From UBA5314 sp964635975 (GTDB taxonomy: Bacteria > Bacillota > Syntrophomonadia > Syntrophomonadales > Syntrophomonadaceae), in the NCBI GenBank assembly GCA_964635975.1, contig CAZWPO010000002.1, forward strand, positions 1 through 64,000: DNA of 64,000 bases, written 5' to 3'. Under the pieces are notes generated by a model. That model was given only the letters and a program-made list of their open reading frames with translations, made no database searches and had not been told where the DNA came from. Below, one piece after another: positions 1 to 8,018 of the stretch (positions are counted from its first letter, which is position 1; each line of letters begins with the position of its first letter). The translations under genes were made by a program, and so were the position numbers.

Positions 1-537
1 CATGGCGGAGGTGCCATATCCTATTCACCAGCTGACTGTGAATACAGCTATCAAAGCTACCTCTCATTTCCGACTATGAATTTAGCTTATAGTGGCGACA
101 CTTCTGCATATATGCTGGCCAGGTTCGAAAGAGATGTTATGCCCTTTAAACCTCAATATCTGATTATAATGGATGGTACTAACAGTCTTAGAGAAGGTGT
201 GCCGGCAAGTGATGTTATATCGGATCTAGCCGTGTTACGCGATAAGTGCTTGCGCAATGATATCAGGCCGATATTTCTGACGCTTCCGCCAATAAATCCG
301 GAGAATATATTAAGGGCCTTTAATCAACCAACTGCCTCCGATTGGCAGGAGCAATTTGCCGCCACCAATGCTTTTATACGAGAACAGACCTATTTCATCG
401 ATATTGAGCCCTATTTGATTGATTCTGATGGCAGATTACCTTACTGCTACGGTATTGACGGTATACATCTGGATATCGAAGGCAAGAAACTAATCGCTCA
501 GATCATTAATAATAACTGGTCCCAGGTAACCCAATAA
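1..537 (+). CDS. SGNH/GDSL-type hydrolase, 3' part
   Basis: The reading frame is open from the first base of the window and stops at TAA 535-537, so the gene begins upstream. The visible 178 residues carry a block III-like DGTNSL and a C-terminal DGIHLDIEG. The latter matches the Asp-x-x-His block V of SGNH hydrolases, which supplies the catalytic Asp and His. The nucleophilic Ser block (GDS) should lie outside the window. Family members hydrolyse esters of lipids, acylated sugars or peptidoglycan; the substrate here cannot be told. A REP-like repeat begins 2 nt after the stop codon. Confidence 0.7.
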   Translation, partial: HGGGAISYSPADCEYSYQSYLSFPTMNLAYSGDTSAYMLARFERDVMPFKPQYLIIMDGTNSLREGVPASDVISDLAVLRDKCLRNDIRPIFLTLPPINPENILRAFNQPTASDWQEQFAATNAFIREQTYFIDIEPYLIDSDGRLPYCYGIDGIHLDIEGKKLIAQIINNNWSQVTQ

Positions 538-538
538 T

Positions 539-574
539 GAGGCATGGGAGGCATGGGGACGGTTCTCATGCCTC
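539..574 (+). repeat. REP-like hairpin, left copy
   Basis: GAGGCATG (548-555) and CATGCCTC (567-574) form a perfect 8-bp stem around an 11-nt loop containing GGGACGGTTCT. A partial tandem copy of the left arm (GAGGCATGGG, 539-548) precedes it. The same loop sequence recurs in inverted orientation on the other side of the transposase gene. The repeat overlaps the last codon of that transposase. Confidence 0.8.
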
Positions 575-1370
575 ATTGGGCATTATTTTTCCCTGTCCTT
601 TCCACTACTCCCTTGTCGACTTCCAGGATTGTGGCGATTGTTCGTTGCGACAGATTTGTCACACTTCTAAGATGTTCAATAATCTCAGTACGCAGGAGCT
701 TATCTTCTTTAATCTGGCTCATTAGCAAACCTGGTCTTCTTGTTTGAAGATATTCTGTCAGATAAACTTTGCCTTCATCATACGTGCGTATTCTTGTATC
801 ATCGTGACAATCAATGAATGAAAAATCATCCTCTTCTTTAGAAAAATGTTCGAATTCTTTGCGCGCTGTTATCTCGTCTATCCCAAACATTCCTAAAATC
901 AAGTCGGTTTCTACCCAACCTGACTTATCATAATAAGCGTATTGGGAGTAGCTACTCCATCTATAGCTGCCTGGCGTTTTCGAAATACCCGCCTTGACTG
1001 GATTATTGTGGATGTATCTTACTGCGGCTAATAAATAACGATCATTCTCGATAGTTTCACTTTTGAACCGGTCTTGAAAAACATGACCAACACGGTTATA
1101 TTTCCAGTTATAAAACAAAGCATAGCGTACGGAAATGCCTTTCATGATTGATGCTAAATCTTCTTTGCTAGATTTCATTAGCAAATGTATATGATTGTCC
1201 ATCAGGCAGTAGGCATACACTGAAAATTGGATTTCTCTTTGTTTCTTAATAACACCGTCTAAAAATCGCTGTTTATCCTCATCTTGCTGAAATATATTTT
1301 TTCGTTCATTTCCCCGGAGCATGATATGATAAACGCCGCTGTCAGCAATCGTTCTTGCCTGCCTTGTCAA
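573..1370 (-). CDS. REP-associated tyrosine transposase (Y1_Tnp/IS200-like)
   Basis: A 265-residue HUH-type single-strand transposase of the RAYT class. The HUH motif is H60-I-H62 in NHIHLLM, and the candidate catalytic Tyr lies in YNWKYNR (about residues 87-91). The N-terminal HIMLRGNER is typical of Y1 transposases. A C-terminal extension (about 215-260) contains a helix-turn-helix-like segment (SQRTIATILEV). The start is TTG, chosen because GGGAGGTG lies 7 nt upstream. RAYTs cut and join REP hairpins, and this one sits between inverted REP copies (548-574 and 1427-1458), as expected for a domesticated or mobile RAYT/REP unit. Confidence 0.85.
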   Translation of the reverse strand: MTRQARTIADSGVYHIMLRGNERKNIFQQDEDKQRFLDGVIKKQREIQFSVYAYCLMDNHIHLLMKSSKEDLASIMKGISVRYALFYNWKYNRVGHVFQDRFKSETIENDRYLLAAVRYIHNNPVKAGISKTPGSYRWSSYSQYAYYDKSGWVETDLILGMFGIDEITARKEFEHFSKEEDDFSFIDCHDDTRIRTYDEGKVYLTEYLQTRRPGLLMSQIKEDKLLRTEIIEHLRSVTNLSQRTIATILEVDKGVVERTGKNNAQ

Positions 1371-1426
1371 TCTTCACACCTCCCGATGCGTTCAGCTTAC
1401 ATTATTTGGTTGCTGTTAGCAAGACC

Positions 1427-1458
1427 TTGGCAAGGCATCAGAACCGTCCCCGTGCCTC
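1427..1458 (-). repeat. REP-like repeat, right copy, left of the assembly gap
   Basis: On the minus strand this reads as GAGGCA...TGCCTT around GGGACGGTTCT, the same core as the repeat at 548-574 but inverted. It ends exactly at the first N. The same 32 bases appear again directly after the gap. Confidence 0.75.
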
Positions 1459-1558
1459 NNNNNNNNNNNNNNNNNNNNNNNNNNNNNNNNNNNNNNNNNN
1501 NNNNNNNNNNNNNNNNNNNNNNNNNNNNNNNNNNNNNNNNNNNNNNNNNNNNNNNNNN
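1459..1558. other. Assembly gap (100 N)
   Basis: Exactly 100 N, the conventional length for a gap of unknown size. Both flanks carry the same 32-base REP sequence (1427-1458 and 1559-1590). The contigs therefore probably broke in a repeat, and the real gap may be zero or may hide further REP copies. Confidence 0.95.
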
Positions 1559-1590
1559 TTGGCAAGGCATCAGAACCGTCCCCGTGCCTC
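1559..1590 (-). repeat. REP-like repeat, right copy, right of the assembly gap
   Basis: Identical over 32 bases to 1427-1458. It is either a second tandem copy or the same copy represented twice by the scaffolder. Confidence 0.7.
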
Positions 1591-1710
1591 CCTGGGTTTC
1601 ACGAATTATCGGTCAATATAGGACGTATGGTTTAATTCTTTGTAGGTAAAAGGATTGTGTCATCTTATGTCGAATCCACCATAAAAGACCTTTGGAGATG
1701 ATTACTGCCA

Positions 1711-2169
1711 ATGAATGCAATGTATTTTTTCCTGCAAAGTATACCGGAGGGAATGGGGGTTACTGCCCTGAGCCTGGCCATCGCCAGAGTTCCTTTGCGC
1801 TGGATGCATATATTTTTGGGAGGCATCATTATTTCTGTTGCCAGCTATACCATCAGGGCACTCCCGGTTACTTTCGGTTTACACCTGCCGGTAGTTATCT
1901 TCCTGGTTTTTGTCTTGATGGTAAGATTCACGAATACGAAACCATCCCGGGCCATCATCGCGGTATTTGCCAGCATCTTCATTCTGGCCCTGCTGGAATT
2001 CGTTATCAGCAGCGCCTATTTTTTCGCCACCAAGATGGATTTTCAGCAAGCACAAGCCCAGCAGGACACCTGGGCCATCGTCGGCCTGATTCAGGCGGTA
2101 CTGTTGAATATTATCGCGGTCATCGTCCAACGCTTTGTCAGGACCAATGAAGAGGCCTGGAAATCATGA
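1711..2169 (+). CDS. Four-helix membrane protein encoded with agrB
   Basis: A 152-residue, very hydrophobic protein with about four membrane spans (near residues 8-25, 33-55, 60-95 and 120-142) and short charged loops. The family is not recognised. Its stop overlaps the agrB start (ATGA, 2166-2169), so the two are translationally coupled. The weak spacing of GGAG (about 13 nt) makes the exact start uncertain; ATG at 1720 is an alternative. By position it could assist export, processing or sensing of the peptide, but this is inference. Confidence 0.7.
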   Translation: MNAMYFFLQSIPEGMGVTALSLAIARVPLRWMHIFLGGIIISVASYTIRALPVTFGLHLPVVIFLVFVLMVRFTNTKPSRAIIAVFASIFILALLEFVISSAYFFATKMDFQQAQAQQDTWAIVGLIQAVLLNIIAVIVQRFVRTNEEAWKS

Positions 2170-2792
2170 GACAGTTTCATTTCAGTAAGGCATGGGCGGC
2201 AGAGCTGGCACGGCAAAACCAGCTCAATGATGACAAACAGGCAGAGATGGCCTATGCCATTCAGATTATCCTGATCACTCTAATCGATGCCCTGCTAACA
2301 CTGGCATTCGGCGCCTTTTTGGGTGTTTTATGCGGTACCGCGTTCAGCCTGATGACAGTGGCAGCGTTTCGCCATAATGCCGGTGGGGGCCATTCCGAAT
2401 CTCCTTATCGCTGCGCTCTCGTCACTATGATTATTTTCCCCCTGTTCGCTCTGGCAGCCCATCACATTATTATCGCCGCTTACGGATACATCATTATGCT
2501 CAATTCACTATCAATTATTGTAGGCTTCATCGCTCTATGTAAATATGCGCCCGCATCCAGTTCCAAGGCACCGCCCCCATCGCCCGGGCGACGCAAGATA
2601 CTGAGAATGTACGCTCTGCTGGTCATGGCATTTCTGTCATCAATGATGATAGCCCTATATAAAAGTGATTGGATTATGGGGAAAGAGATGGGACTATGCG
2701 TAGCCCTGAGTATATTGTGGGTCAGCTTTAATCTAAGCAAAACTGGTGAACGTCTATGGGGAGTAATCGATGGTATCAACATTTATCGGTAA
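2166..2792 (+). CDS. agrB: AgrB-type accessory gene regulator, peptide-processing membrane protease
   Basis: A 208-residue membrane protein of the AgrB family, which cleaves the AgrD precursor and forms the thiolactone of the autoinducer. The catalytic pair is visible: His in NAGGGHS and Cys in SPYRCAL, seven residues apart as in AgrB. Several membrane spans follow in the C-terminal half. The stop codon overlaps the AAAGGAGGTG ribosome site of the downstream agrD-like gene (start 2807). Upstream it overlaps the four-helix membrane protein by 4 nt. AgrB identity is well supported; the signalling target is not shown by this gene. Confidence 0.88.
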   Translation: MRQFHFSKAWAAELARQNQLNDDKQAEMAYAIQIILITLIDALLTLAFGAFLGVLCGTAFSLMTVAAFRHNAGGGHSESPYRCALVTMIIFPLFALAAHHIIIAAYGYIIMLNSLSIIVGFIALCKYAPASSSKAPPPSPGRRKILRMYALLVMAFLSSMMIALYKSDWIMGKEMGLCVALSILWVSFNLSKTGERLWGVIDGINIYR

Positions 2793-2806
2793 AGGAGGTG
2801 TGCAGG

Positions 2807-2932
2807 ATGAAAAAGTTCATGATTCAGTTTTCAGGTATCGCAGCCGCTCTACTATTATTTGTAGCCAAGGTATCTCCGTTTTGTTTATTTGGACATTATC
2901 AGCCGGAAGTCCCGGAATCACTCAGGAAATAA
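2807..2932 (+). CDS. agrD: AgrD-like cyclic lactone autoinducer precursor (41 aa)
   Basis: A short gene that is easy to miss. AAAGGAGGTG lies 6 nt before ATG 2807 and the frame stops at TAA 2930-2932. It encodes an amphipathic N-terminal helix (about residues 1-22), the core CLFGH (residues 26-30) and the tail YQPEVPESLRK. Aligned with known AgrD proteins, Cys plus four residues forms the thiolactone ring, and the tail has the conserved Q-P-x-x-P-x-x-L pattern. The predicted ring is therefore Cys-Leu-Phe-Gly-His, with an exocyclic N-terminal tail of unknown length (…VSPF). Position directly after agrB makes the assignment strong. Confidence 0.88.
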   Translation: MKKFMIQFSGIAAALLLFVAKVSPFCLFGHYQPEVPESLRK

Positions 2933-2947
2933 TCCAGTTCCGAAACA

Positions 2948-2974
2948 GGGGGTGGTGTTAAGCCACCTCCTTTT
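2948..2974 (+). terminator. Terminator after the agrD-like gene
   Basis: GGGGGTGG (2948-2955) pairs with CCACCTCC (2963-2970), with one mismatch, and is followed by TTTT. It could end the agr transcript or attenuate read-through into the GGDEF/HD-GYP gene 25 nt later. Confidence 0.5.
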
Positions 2975-2998
2975 CGCGCTGCATGCAAAGGACAGCTT

Positions 2999-4684
2999 AT
3001 GAAGGTTTTACACAGTGAACTTAAAAGACGTCAGGTAATGCACGAGTATATGACAACAACTCATATGTTCTGTCTGTTTATCATGATGTGGGCTCTGGGT
3101 CTGAGTAACAAGATGTTCTCCCTGGTGTCATACGATACGACCATGTTCCGTTTATTGATATTCCTGGGTGTTGCACTGCTGGGTTTTTCTTTGATCACCG
3201 CTTACAATACCAAATACGCCGAACAGATTGTTGACAGCAAGTTCACCTGGGTGGATCTTGTGTATATTACTGTTCCCCTCTTTATAGCCGGCTTTACCAT
3301 ATTTATTATGGGCGAAAAGGCTGATAACTGGAAGACGGTGCTGCTGCTTCCCGTGATAATCAGCGCGTCATTGCTGGGACAGAGGGCAGGAATTATTATG
3401 GCTGCGATTAGTACGGCTGTGATTTATCTCCATAGTATCTTGATGGGTCCGTCTTCAAATCTGTTTATCATTCTGGAATCAAATATGGTTTTGATCAGCG
3501 TTATGTTTATTATCGGATGGTTTACAGGCGGGCAAACAAACCTGGAATCCCAGTCCCGCCGGCAGCTTATCAAGTTGGCCAACACCGACCCCCTTACCGG
3601 GCTCTGCAATTTTGGTTTTTTTAGCGAACAAATCTCCAAATACATGGAAGAAGCAACCGATGATCAGCCTTTATCGCTCATTTTTCTGGATATTGATTAC
3701 TTCAAACATTTCAATGATATCCATGGTCATCAGGCAGGAGATATACTGCTCATAGAAGTTGCTGATATTCTATCCACAAAAGTCAACGTACCCGGTTTTG
3801 CTACCAGATATGGCGGGGATGAATTCATGCTCATGCTGCCAGGATCAGACAGTGCCGCTGCATTTCAGCTGGCCGAAGATATCAGCCAGACAATTAAAGA
3901 TCGAAAATTCCAGGGGGAAGAATATCAGCCCGATGGGAAGCTCACCATATCATGCGGCATTGCTTCATTCCCGCAGCATGCTTTAAACGCCAAAGAGCTT
4001 ATAAAACACGCCGATGAAGCACTTTACCGGGCAAAAAGTCTGGAAAAGAATAAGATTGAAATGTACTACTCCGTTTTTGATAATTTGAACGTCAAGGAAG
4101 ATGAAAAAGATCTGATTAATTCGATCCGCACTCTGGTATCGGTGATAAATGCTAAAGACAGATATACGTACGGCCATTCTGAACGGGTGACCAATCTTTC
4201 TCACAAAGTTGCCAGCCGTCTTGGTTTAAACCAGGAGCAGACCTATCATTTGAACTATGCTGCCTTCCTGCACGACATTGGCAAGATAGAAATAGACCGT
4301 GAAGTGCTGAATAAGGTTGAACCTCTGACGGCGGCAGAATGGGAAGCGCTTAAGATGCATTCCAGATGGGGCAGCGATATTGTGAATTCGGTAAACAAGC
4401 TGCGCCCGATTGTGCCTATCATACTTCATCATCATGAGAACTATGACGGCAGCGGTTATCCGGTCGGCCTGCAGGGTGAAGCTATTCCTATCCAAGCCCG
4501 GATCATTCGCGTTGTTGATAGTTATGACAGTATGATATCCCACCGGCCTTATCGTCAGAACCTCAGTGTAGATGCTGCAATGGAGGAACTAAGATCAAAT
4601 GCCGGCACCCAATTCGACCCAAATGTAGTTTATCATTTGCTCGCCATTCTCAAAGAAGAAATGCAAGTTAGAGGAAATGAATAG
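2999..4684 (+). CDS. Six-helix membrane GGDEF plus HD-GYP protein (cyclic-di-GMP synthesis and hydrolysis)
   Basis: 561 residues. Six predicted membrane helices fill residues about 20-178. A GGDEF domain follows (about 185-350) with an intact YGGDEF signature; no RxxD inhibitory site is seen five residues before it. An HD-GYP domain (about 370-555) has intact LHDIGK, ILHHHE and DGSGYP motifs. The protein could both make c-di-GMP and hydrolyse it. It starts 66 nt after the AgrD-like gene, with AAAGGA upstream. AgrC receptors also use a six- to seven-helix N-terminal sensor, so this protein is a candidate for the agr output. The N-terminal domain itself is not recognised as a named sensor family. 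Confidence 0.85.
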   Translation: MKVLHSELKRRQVMHEYMTTTHMFCLFIMMWALGLSNKMFSLVSYDTTMFRLLIFLGVALLGFSLITAYNTKYAEQIVDSKFTWVDLVYITVPLFIAGFTIFIMGEKADNWKTVLLLPVIISASLLGQRAGIIMAAISTAVIYLHSILMGPSSNLFIILESNMVLISVMFIIGWFTGGQTNLESQSRRQLIKLANTDPLTGLCNFGFFSEQISKYMEEATDDQPLSLIFLDIDYFKHFNDIHGHQAGDILLIEVADILSTKVNVPGFATRYGGDEFMLMLPGSDSAAAFQLAEDISQTIKDRKFQGEEYQPDGKLTISCGIASFPQHALNAKELIKHADEALYRAKSLEKNKIEMYYSVFDNLNVKEDEKDLINSIRTLVSVINAKDRYTYGHSERVTNLSHKVASRLGLNQEQTYHLNYAAFLHDIGKIEIDREVLNKVEPLTAAEWEALKMHSRWGSDIVNSVNKLRPIVPIILHHHENYDGSGYPVGLQGEAIPIQARIIRVVDSYDSMISHRPYRQNLSVDAAMEELRSNAGTQFDPNVVYHLLAILKEEMQVRGNE

Positions 4685-4914
4685 GAACCCTAATAAGGTT
4701 TAATTACTGCAATCATACTGCCGCTCGGGGACCACTGCAGTGAGGATTGCCTTTCGATCGGAATAATCTTATACAAATGTCTATGGCATATTATGTCTGT
4801 TTTATCAAGGACTTGCCATATATTTACTACGCAGATTGTCAGGTATTAACGAAATATAATGAAAAGGCTCGATTATCATGCTTCAAATCCCTGGTAAATT
4901 AAGGAGGTATATTC
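4685..4914. other. Intergenic region before the PAS-GGDEF gene
   Basis: 230 nt of AT-rich sequence between two GGDEF/HD-GYP genes on the same strand. No clear terminator or operator was seen. The only recognisable element is AAGGAGG at 4901-4907, which sets the TTG start at 4915. Confidence 0.5.
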
Positions 4915-6879
4915 TTGAGTGCAAGGAAGCATTCGAAAAAGAATATGTCTGTTCGGCGGCATTGGCATGCAAAGCTGCTCAAGAGTTCCCCCCCGCATTT
5001 TTTAGATATTATGAGGGCAGGGCTTTCATACCAATTCTATTTTGATTTATTTAATAATAGCCCCAATCCTATCTCCATTACTACATTGTCGGACCATATT
5101 TACATTGCAGTTAATCAAGCCTGGTTAGAAGCCAGCAGACTTCAACTGGACCAGGTTCTGGGCCGGTCTTTTAAGGATATTGTCTTTTGGGACATGCTGG
5201 AAAAGCTACCGCTTGAGGAAATTGAGAAATACTATCCATACTCTTCCCAAGACCATACCGGCGAATTCTGGCTTACCAGTTCCTCATCCAGGACTATTTG
5301 CTGGAGCAGTTCCATAATTAGTGATAAGCATAACTCGAATTCTTATGTTTTTAGTATAGGTCATGATATTAAGAAACCTGAAGAGGCAGTTGGCATTGAT
5401 TTGGACGACGAACCCCACATCCTGGCTGTTATAAGAGATATTCATGAATTAAAACAGGCTAATGAAGCTCTGCGCCTGTCCGAAGACAAGTTTTCTACAG
5501 CATTTAACGCCAGTATCAGTGCCATGTGCATATCAACCATGTGCGAAGGCAGGTTGATTGAAATAAACGACAGTTTTTGCCGTGTTCTAGATTATAGACG
5601 GGAGGAGATGTTGGGGCGGACTGTATATGAACTGGAATTATGGGAAAATCCGGAACAGCGCAGGGAGATCGAAAGGCTCATAGTAGACCATAAATCGGTT
5701 CGAGATATGGAAATTCTTTTTGTCAGGAAGTCCGGCGAGCGCCGGGTTGGACTATATTCTGCTGAGGGAATCGAAATTGATGGTAAGCAATGTTTGTTGA
5801 GCATCGTAACTGATATTACAGATCAAAAAAAGGCAGAGGCAGAGGTAAGATATCTAAGTTTTCATGACAAACTGACTGGGCTATACAACCGCGCCTATTT
5901 CGAAGAAGAATTGAAACGCCTGGACACAAGTCGAAACCTGCCGATGAGTTTGATAATGGGCGACGTCAACGGTTTAAAGCTAATTAATGATGCACTGGGA
6001 CACCACGAAGGCGATAAGCTTTTGATAGCCGTAGCATCTGTATTAAAACATTCCTGTCGTTCCGAAGACATAGTAGCCCGTTTGGGCGGAGATGAATTTA
6101 TAATTCTCCTGCCAGGATGCTCATATGATGGGGCTGCGGCAATAGTGGATAGAATAAAAAAATCGGAAGCACTGCTATACAACCTGCTTATACAAACAAG
6201 TATCTCGCTGGGAATAGCTACAAAAACCAATGCAGAATTAGATATACATGAATTCATTAAAGAAGCTGAAGACAAGATGTACCGGAATAAACTGCTTGAG
6301 AATCGAAGCACCCGCAATTATTTCTTGAACTCCTTAGAGAAGACCCTGTGGTCCAGAAGCCATGAAACAAGGGAGCATTGCGAGCGCATCCAGCAGATGT
6401 CTTTAAAGATAGCCAAATGTGTTGATCTTCCTGCCAGCGAATTGGACAATCTCAAGCTGTTGGCTACCCTTCATGATATCGGTAAGATCGCCATCCCCAA
6501 TAACATTCTCGACAGACCCGGAAAACTAACTCAAGAGGAATGGGATGCTATCAAGAAACATCCTGAAATCGGATATCGCATCGCCCTGAGTTCACCCGAA
6601 ATGTCGCCGATCGCCGAAGCTATCCTACACCACCACGAGCGCTGGGATGGAGGGGGCTATCCCCTGGGGCTGAGGGGTAAAGACATCCCATTTTTGTCTC
6701 GCATTATTGCCATTGCTGATACTTTTGATGTAATGGTGAACGGCAGACCTTATCAGTCAGCGGTTACCCCTGAAGAAGCCTGGAACGAAATAATAAGCTG
6801 CGCCGGCAGTCAGTTTGATCCCGAACTGGTCAAAAGGATCAGCTCTAATAAATTTACTCGGCAGATTGTAATTGTATAG
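4915..6879 (+). CDS. PAS-PAS-GGDEF-HD-GYP protein
   Basis: 654 residues, soluble. Two PAS regions are seen (about 38-165 and 185-300; the second contains SISAMCIS and a PAC-like DITDQKKAEAE linker). The GGDEF domain (about 305-460) has LGGDEF and an intact upstream RSED inhibitory site. The HD-GYP domain (about 470-640) has LHDIGK, HHHERWDGGGYP. The gene begins at TTG, 7 nt after AAGGAGG. The I-site suggests product inhibition of the cyclase, unlike the upstream membrane paralogue. It probably adjusts c-di-GMP in response to a small cytoplasmic ligand or redox state, as PAS domains do. Confidence 0.88.
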   Translation: MSARKHSKKNMSVRRHWHAKLLKSSPPHFLDIMRAGLSYQFYFDLFNNSPNPISITTLSDHIYIAVNQAWLEASRLQLDQVLGRSFKDIVFWDMLEKLPLEEIEKYYPYSSQDHTGEFWLTSSSSRTICWSSSIISDKHNSNSYVFSIGHDIKKPEEAVGIDLDDEPHILAVIRDIHELKQANEALRLSEDKFSTAFNASISAMCISTMCEGRLIEINDSFCRVLDYRREEMLGRTVYELELWENPEQRREIERLIVDHKSVRDMEILFVRKSGERRVGLYSAEGIEIDGKQCLLSIVTDITDQKKAEAEVRYLSFHDKLTGLYNRAYFEEELKRLDTSRNLPMSLIMGDVNGLKLINDALGHHEGDKLLIAVASVLKHSCRSEDIVARLGGDEFIILLPGCSYDGAAAIVDRIKKSEALLYNLLIQTSISLGIATKTNAELDIHEFIKEAEDKMYRNKLLENRSTRNYFLNSLEKTLWSRSHETREHCERIQQMSLKIAKCVDLPASELDNLKLLATLHDIGKIAIPNNILDRPGKLTQEEWDAIKKHPEIGYRIALSSPEMSPIAEAILHHHERWDGGGYPLGLRGKDIPFLSRIIAIADTFDVMVNGRPYQSAVTPEEAWNEIISCAGSQFDPELVKRISSNKFTRQIVIV

Positions 6880-6909
6880 TTTTATAAAATGGTTTATTGT
6901 TTTCAGGAC

Positions 6910-7608
6910 TTAGTTTTTGATCTCCAGGGGCATGCTCAATATTTTTGAAACATCACCCTCACCGATATCACCTTGATTGACCATGGCTTGAAGTACCTGC
7001 TGCTGACGCTCCCGGGCTGCCGGTAGATTGGCCATGAGATCATAGTAGCTGGGAGCTTGAGGAAGCCCGGCCAGGATCGTACATTGATTCTGATTTAAAT
7101 CTTTGACGCTCTTCCCAAAATAGGTTTTAGCGGCAGCATCGATACCCCATGCGCCATGGCCGAAGTATATACTATTCAGGTACATTTCTAGAATCTCATC
7201 CTTGGTATATGCGCGGGTCACTTTTATGGCCAGTGCCGCTTCTTTCATCTTCCTGGACATGGTCTTTTCAGAACTGAGGTAATACGTCCTGACTAGCTGC
7301 TGGGTGATCGTACTGGCCCCTTCCGAATAATCACCGGTTTTTAAATTTGTCAGGATAGACCGTCCTATCCCCTCGATGCTTATACCAGAGTTGTCATAAA
7401 AGCTTTTATCTTCAGTATCTATTATGGCTTTTGTTAGTGTGGGCGGTACGTCATGTAATGAGACATAAGCGGTGCCATGGGATACAAGATTGGACTGCAC
7501 CTGGAGCGGCAACGAATCTACATCAGGCAGTCTGCTATAAAATATTAAAAAAACTATAGAAAATACAATGCCGAGGTATAAGAGGATGATGGATTTTCTT
7601 CCGGTCAT
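6910..7608 (-). CDS. Monofunctional peptidoglycan glycosyltransferase (GT51)
   Basis: 232 residues: an N-terminal membrane anchor (about 6-24) followed by a GT51 transglycosylase domain. The family signatures are visible: catalytic Glu in TEDKSFYDNSG, GASTITQQLVR, RKMKEAALA, and YLNSIYFGHGAWGI. No penicillin-binding transpeptidase domain follows, so this is an MtgA-like single-domain enzyme that polymerises lipid II into glycan strands outside the membrane. GGGAGGAG precedes the ATG start. No neighbouring cell-wall gene points to a special role. Confidence 0.87.
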   Translation of the reverse strand: MTGRKSIILLYLGIVFSIVFLIFYSRLPDVDSLPLQVQSNLVSHGTAYVSLHDVPPTLTKAIIDTEDKSFYDNSGISIEGIGRSILTNLKTGDYSEGASTITQQLVRTYYLSSEKTMSRKMKEAALAIKVTRAYTKDEILEMYLNSIYFGHGAWGIDAAAKTYFGKSVKDLNQNQCTILAGLPQAPSYYDLMANLPAARERQQQVLQAMVNQGDIGEGDVSKILSMPLEIKN

Positions 7609-7731
7609 AATTGACTCCTCCCCTGGTTGCGGGTCGAATATATGGATTTATTACACACCAGCAGTTACCATCTATATACATGTATTCCACGTCTTATTTA
7701 ATTTATCCTCTGTGTGAAGTTCTTTGAAACC

Positions 7732-7865
7732 CTGGCAGCGAGCAAAAAAGTCGAAGCACCCTTCGGGCACTAGAATCTCAGTTCACTACGCCGAACAAAT
7801 AAGGTTGATTGAGCGGGCTTTGTGAAATGACAATGATATTCGGCTTTTTTGACGGGCATGATGCC
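7732..7865 (+). ncRNA. Structured repeat element, copy A (candidate non-coding RNA)
   Basis: 134 nt that align along their length with 23816-23947 on the opposite strand. Shared blocks are CTGGCAG, GAGCAAAAAAGT (7740-7751), GTTGATTGAG (7804-7813), GCTTTTTTGACGG (7843-7855) and TGATGCC (7859-7865). A closing stem pairs 7744-7755 with 7839-7850 over 12 bp, including one G-U. Internal hairpins are CCC-TTC-GGG (7759-7767) and GTTC...GAAC (7781-7796). The strand is a guess. No matching RNA family is recognised. Confidence 0.5.
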
Positions 7866-7877
7866 CTTTATTATGAC

Positions 7878-8018
7878 TTACTCAGCAGTTCCTTGTCTGC
7901 TTTTGCTTTTTCGGCAGGCGTTTCTGCTGCTTTCTTTCTTCTTATCTTTATGAGCCCCGGCTCCGGTCTGATTGAAACGTACCGGAACTCTAACAACCTT
8001 TATGCGCTTTTTTTTCAT
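7878..8018 (-). CDS. Possible small basic protein (46 aa)
   Basis: ATG 8018 is preceded by AAAGAGG. The product starts MKKKRIKVVRVPVRF and is very Lys/Arg-rich. After about residue 27 a +1 frame reads more like protein (AAETPAEKAKADKELL, stop at 7871), which could mean a frameshift or a chance frame. No family is recognised. It is included only because of the ribosome site and composition. Confidence 0.25.
   Translation of the reverse strand: MKKKRIKVVRVPVRFNQTGAGAHKDKKKESSRNACRKSKSRQGTAE

Noticed and set aside
1692..2150. A second frame of 152 codons over the agr-linked membrane protein
   Set aside because: The alternative frame (1711-2169) gives a clean membrane protein coupled to agrB.
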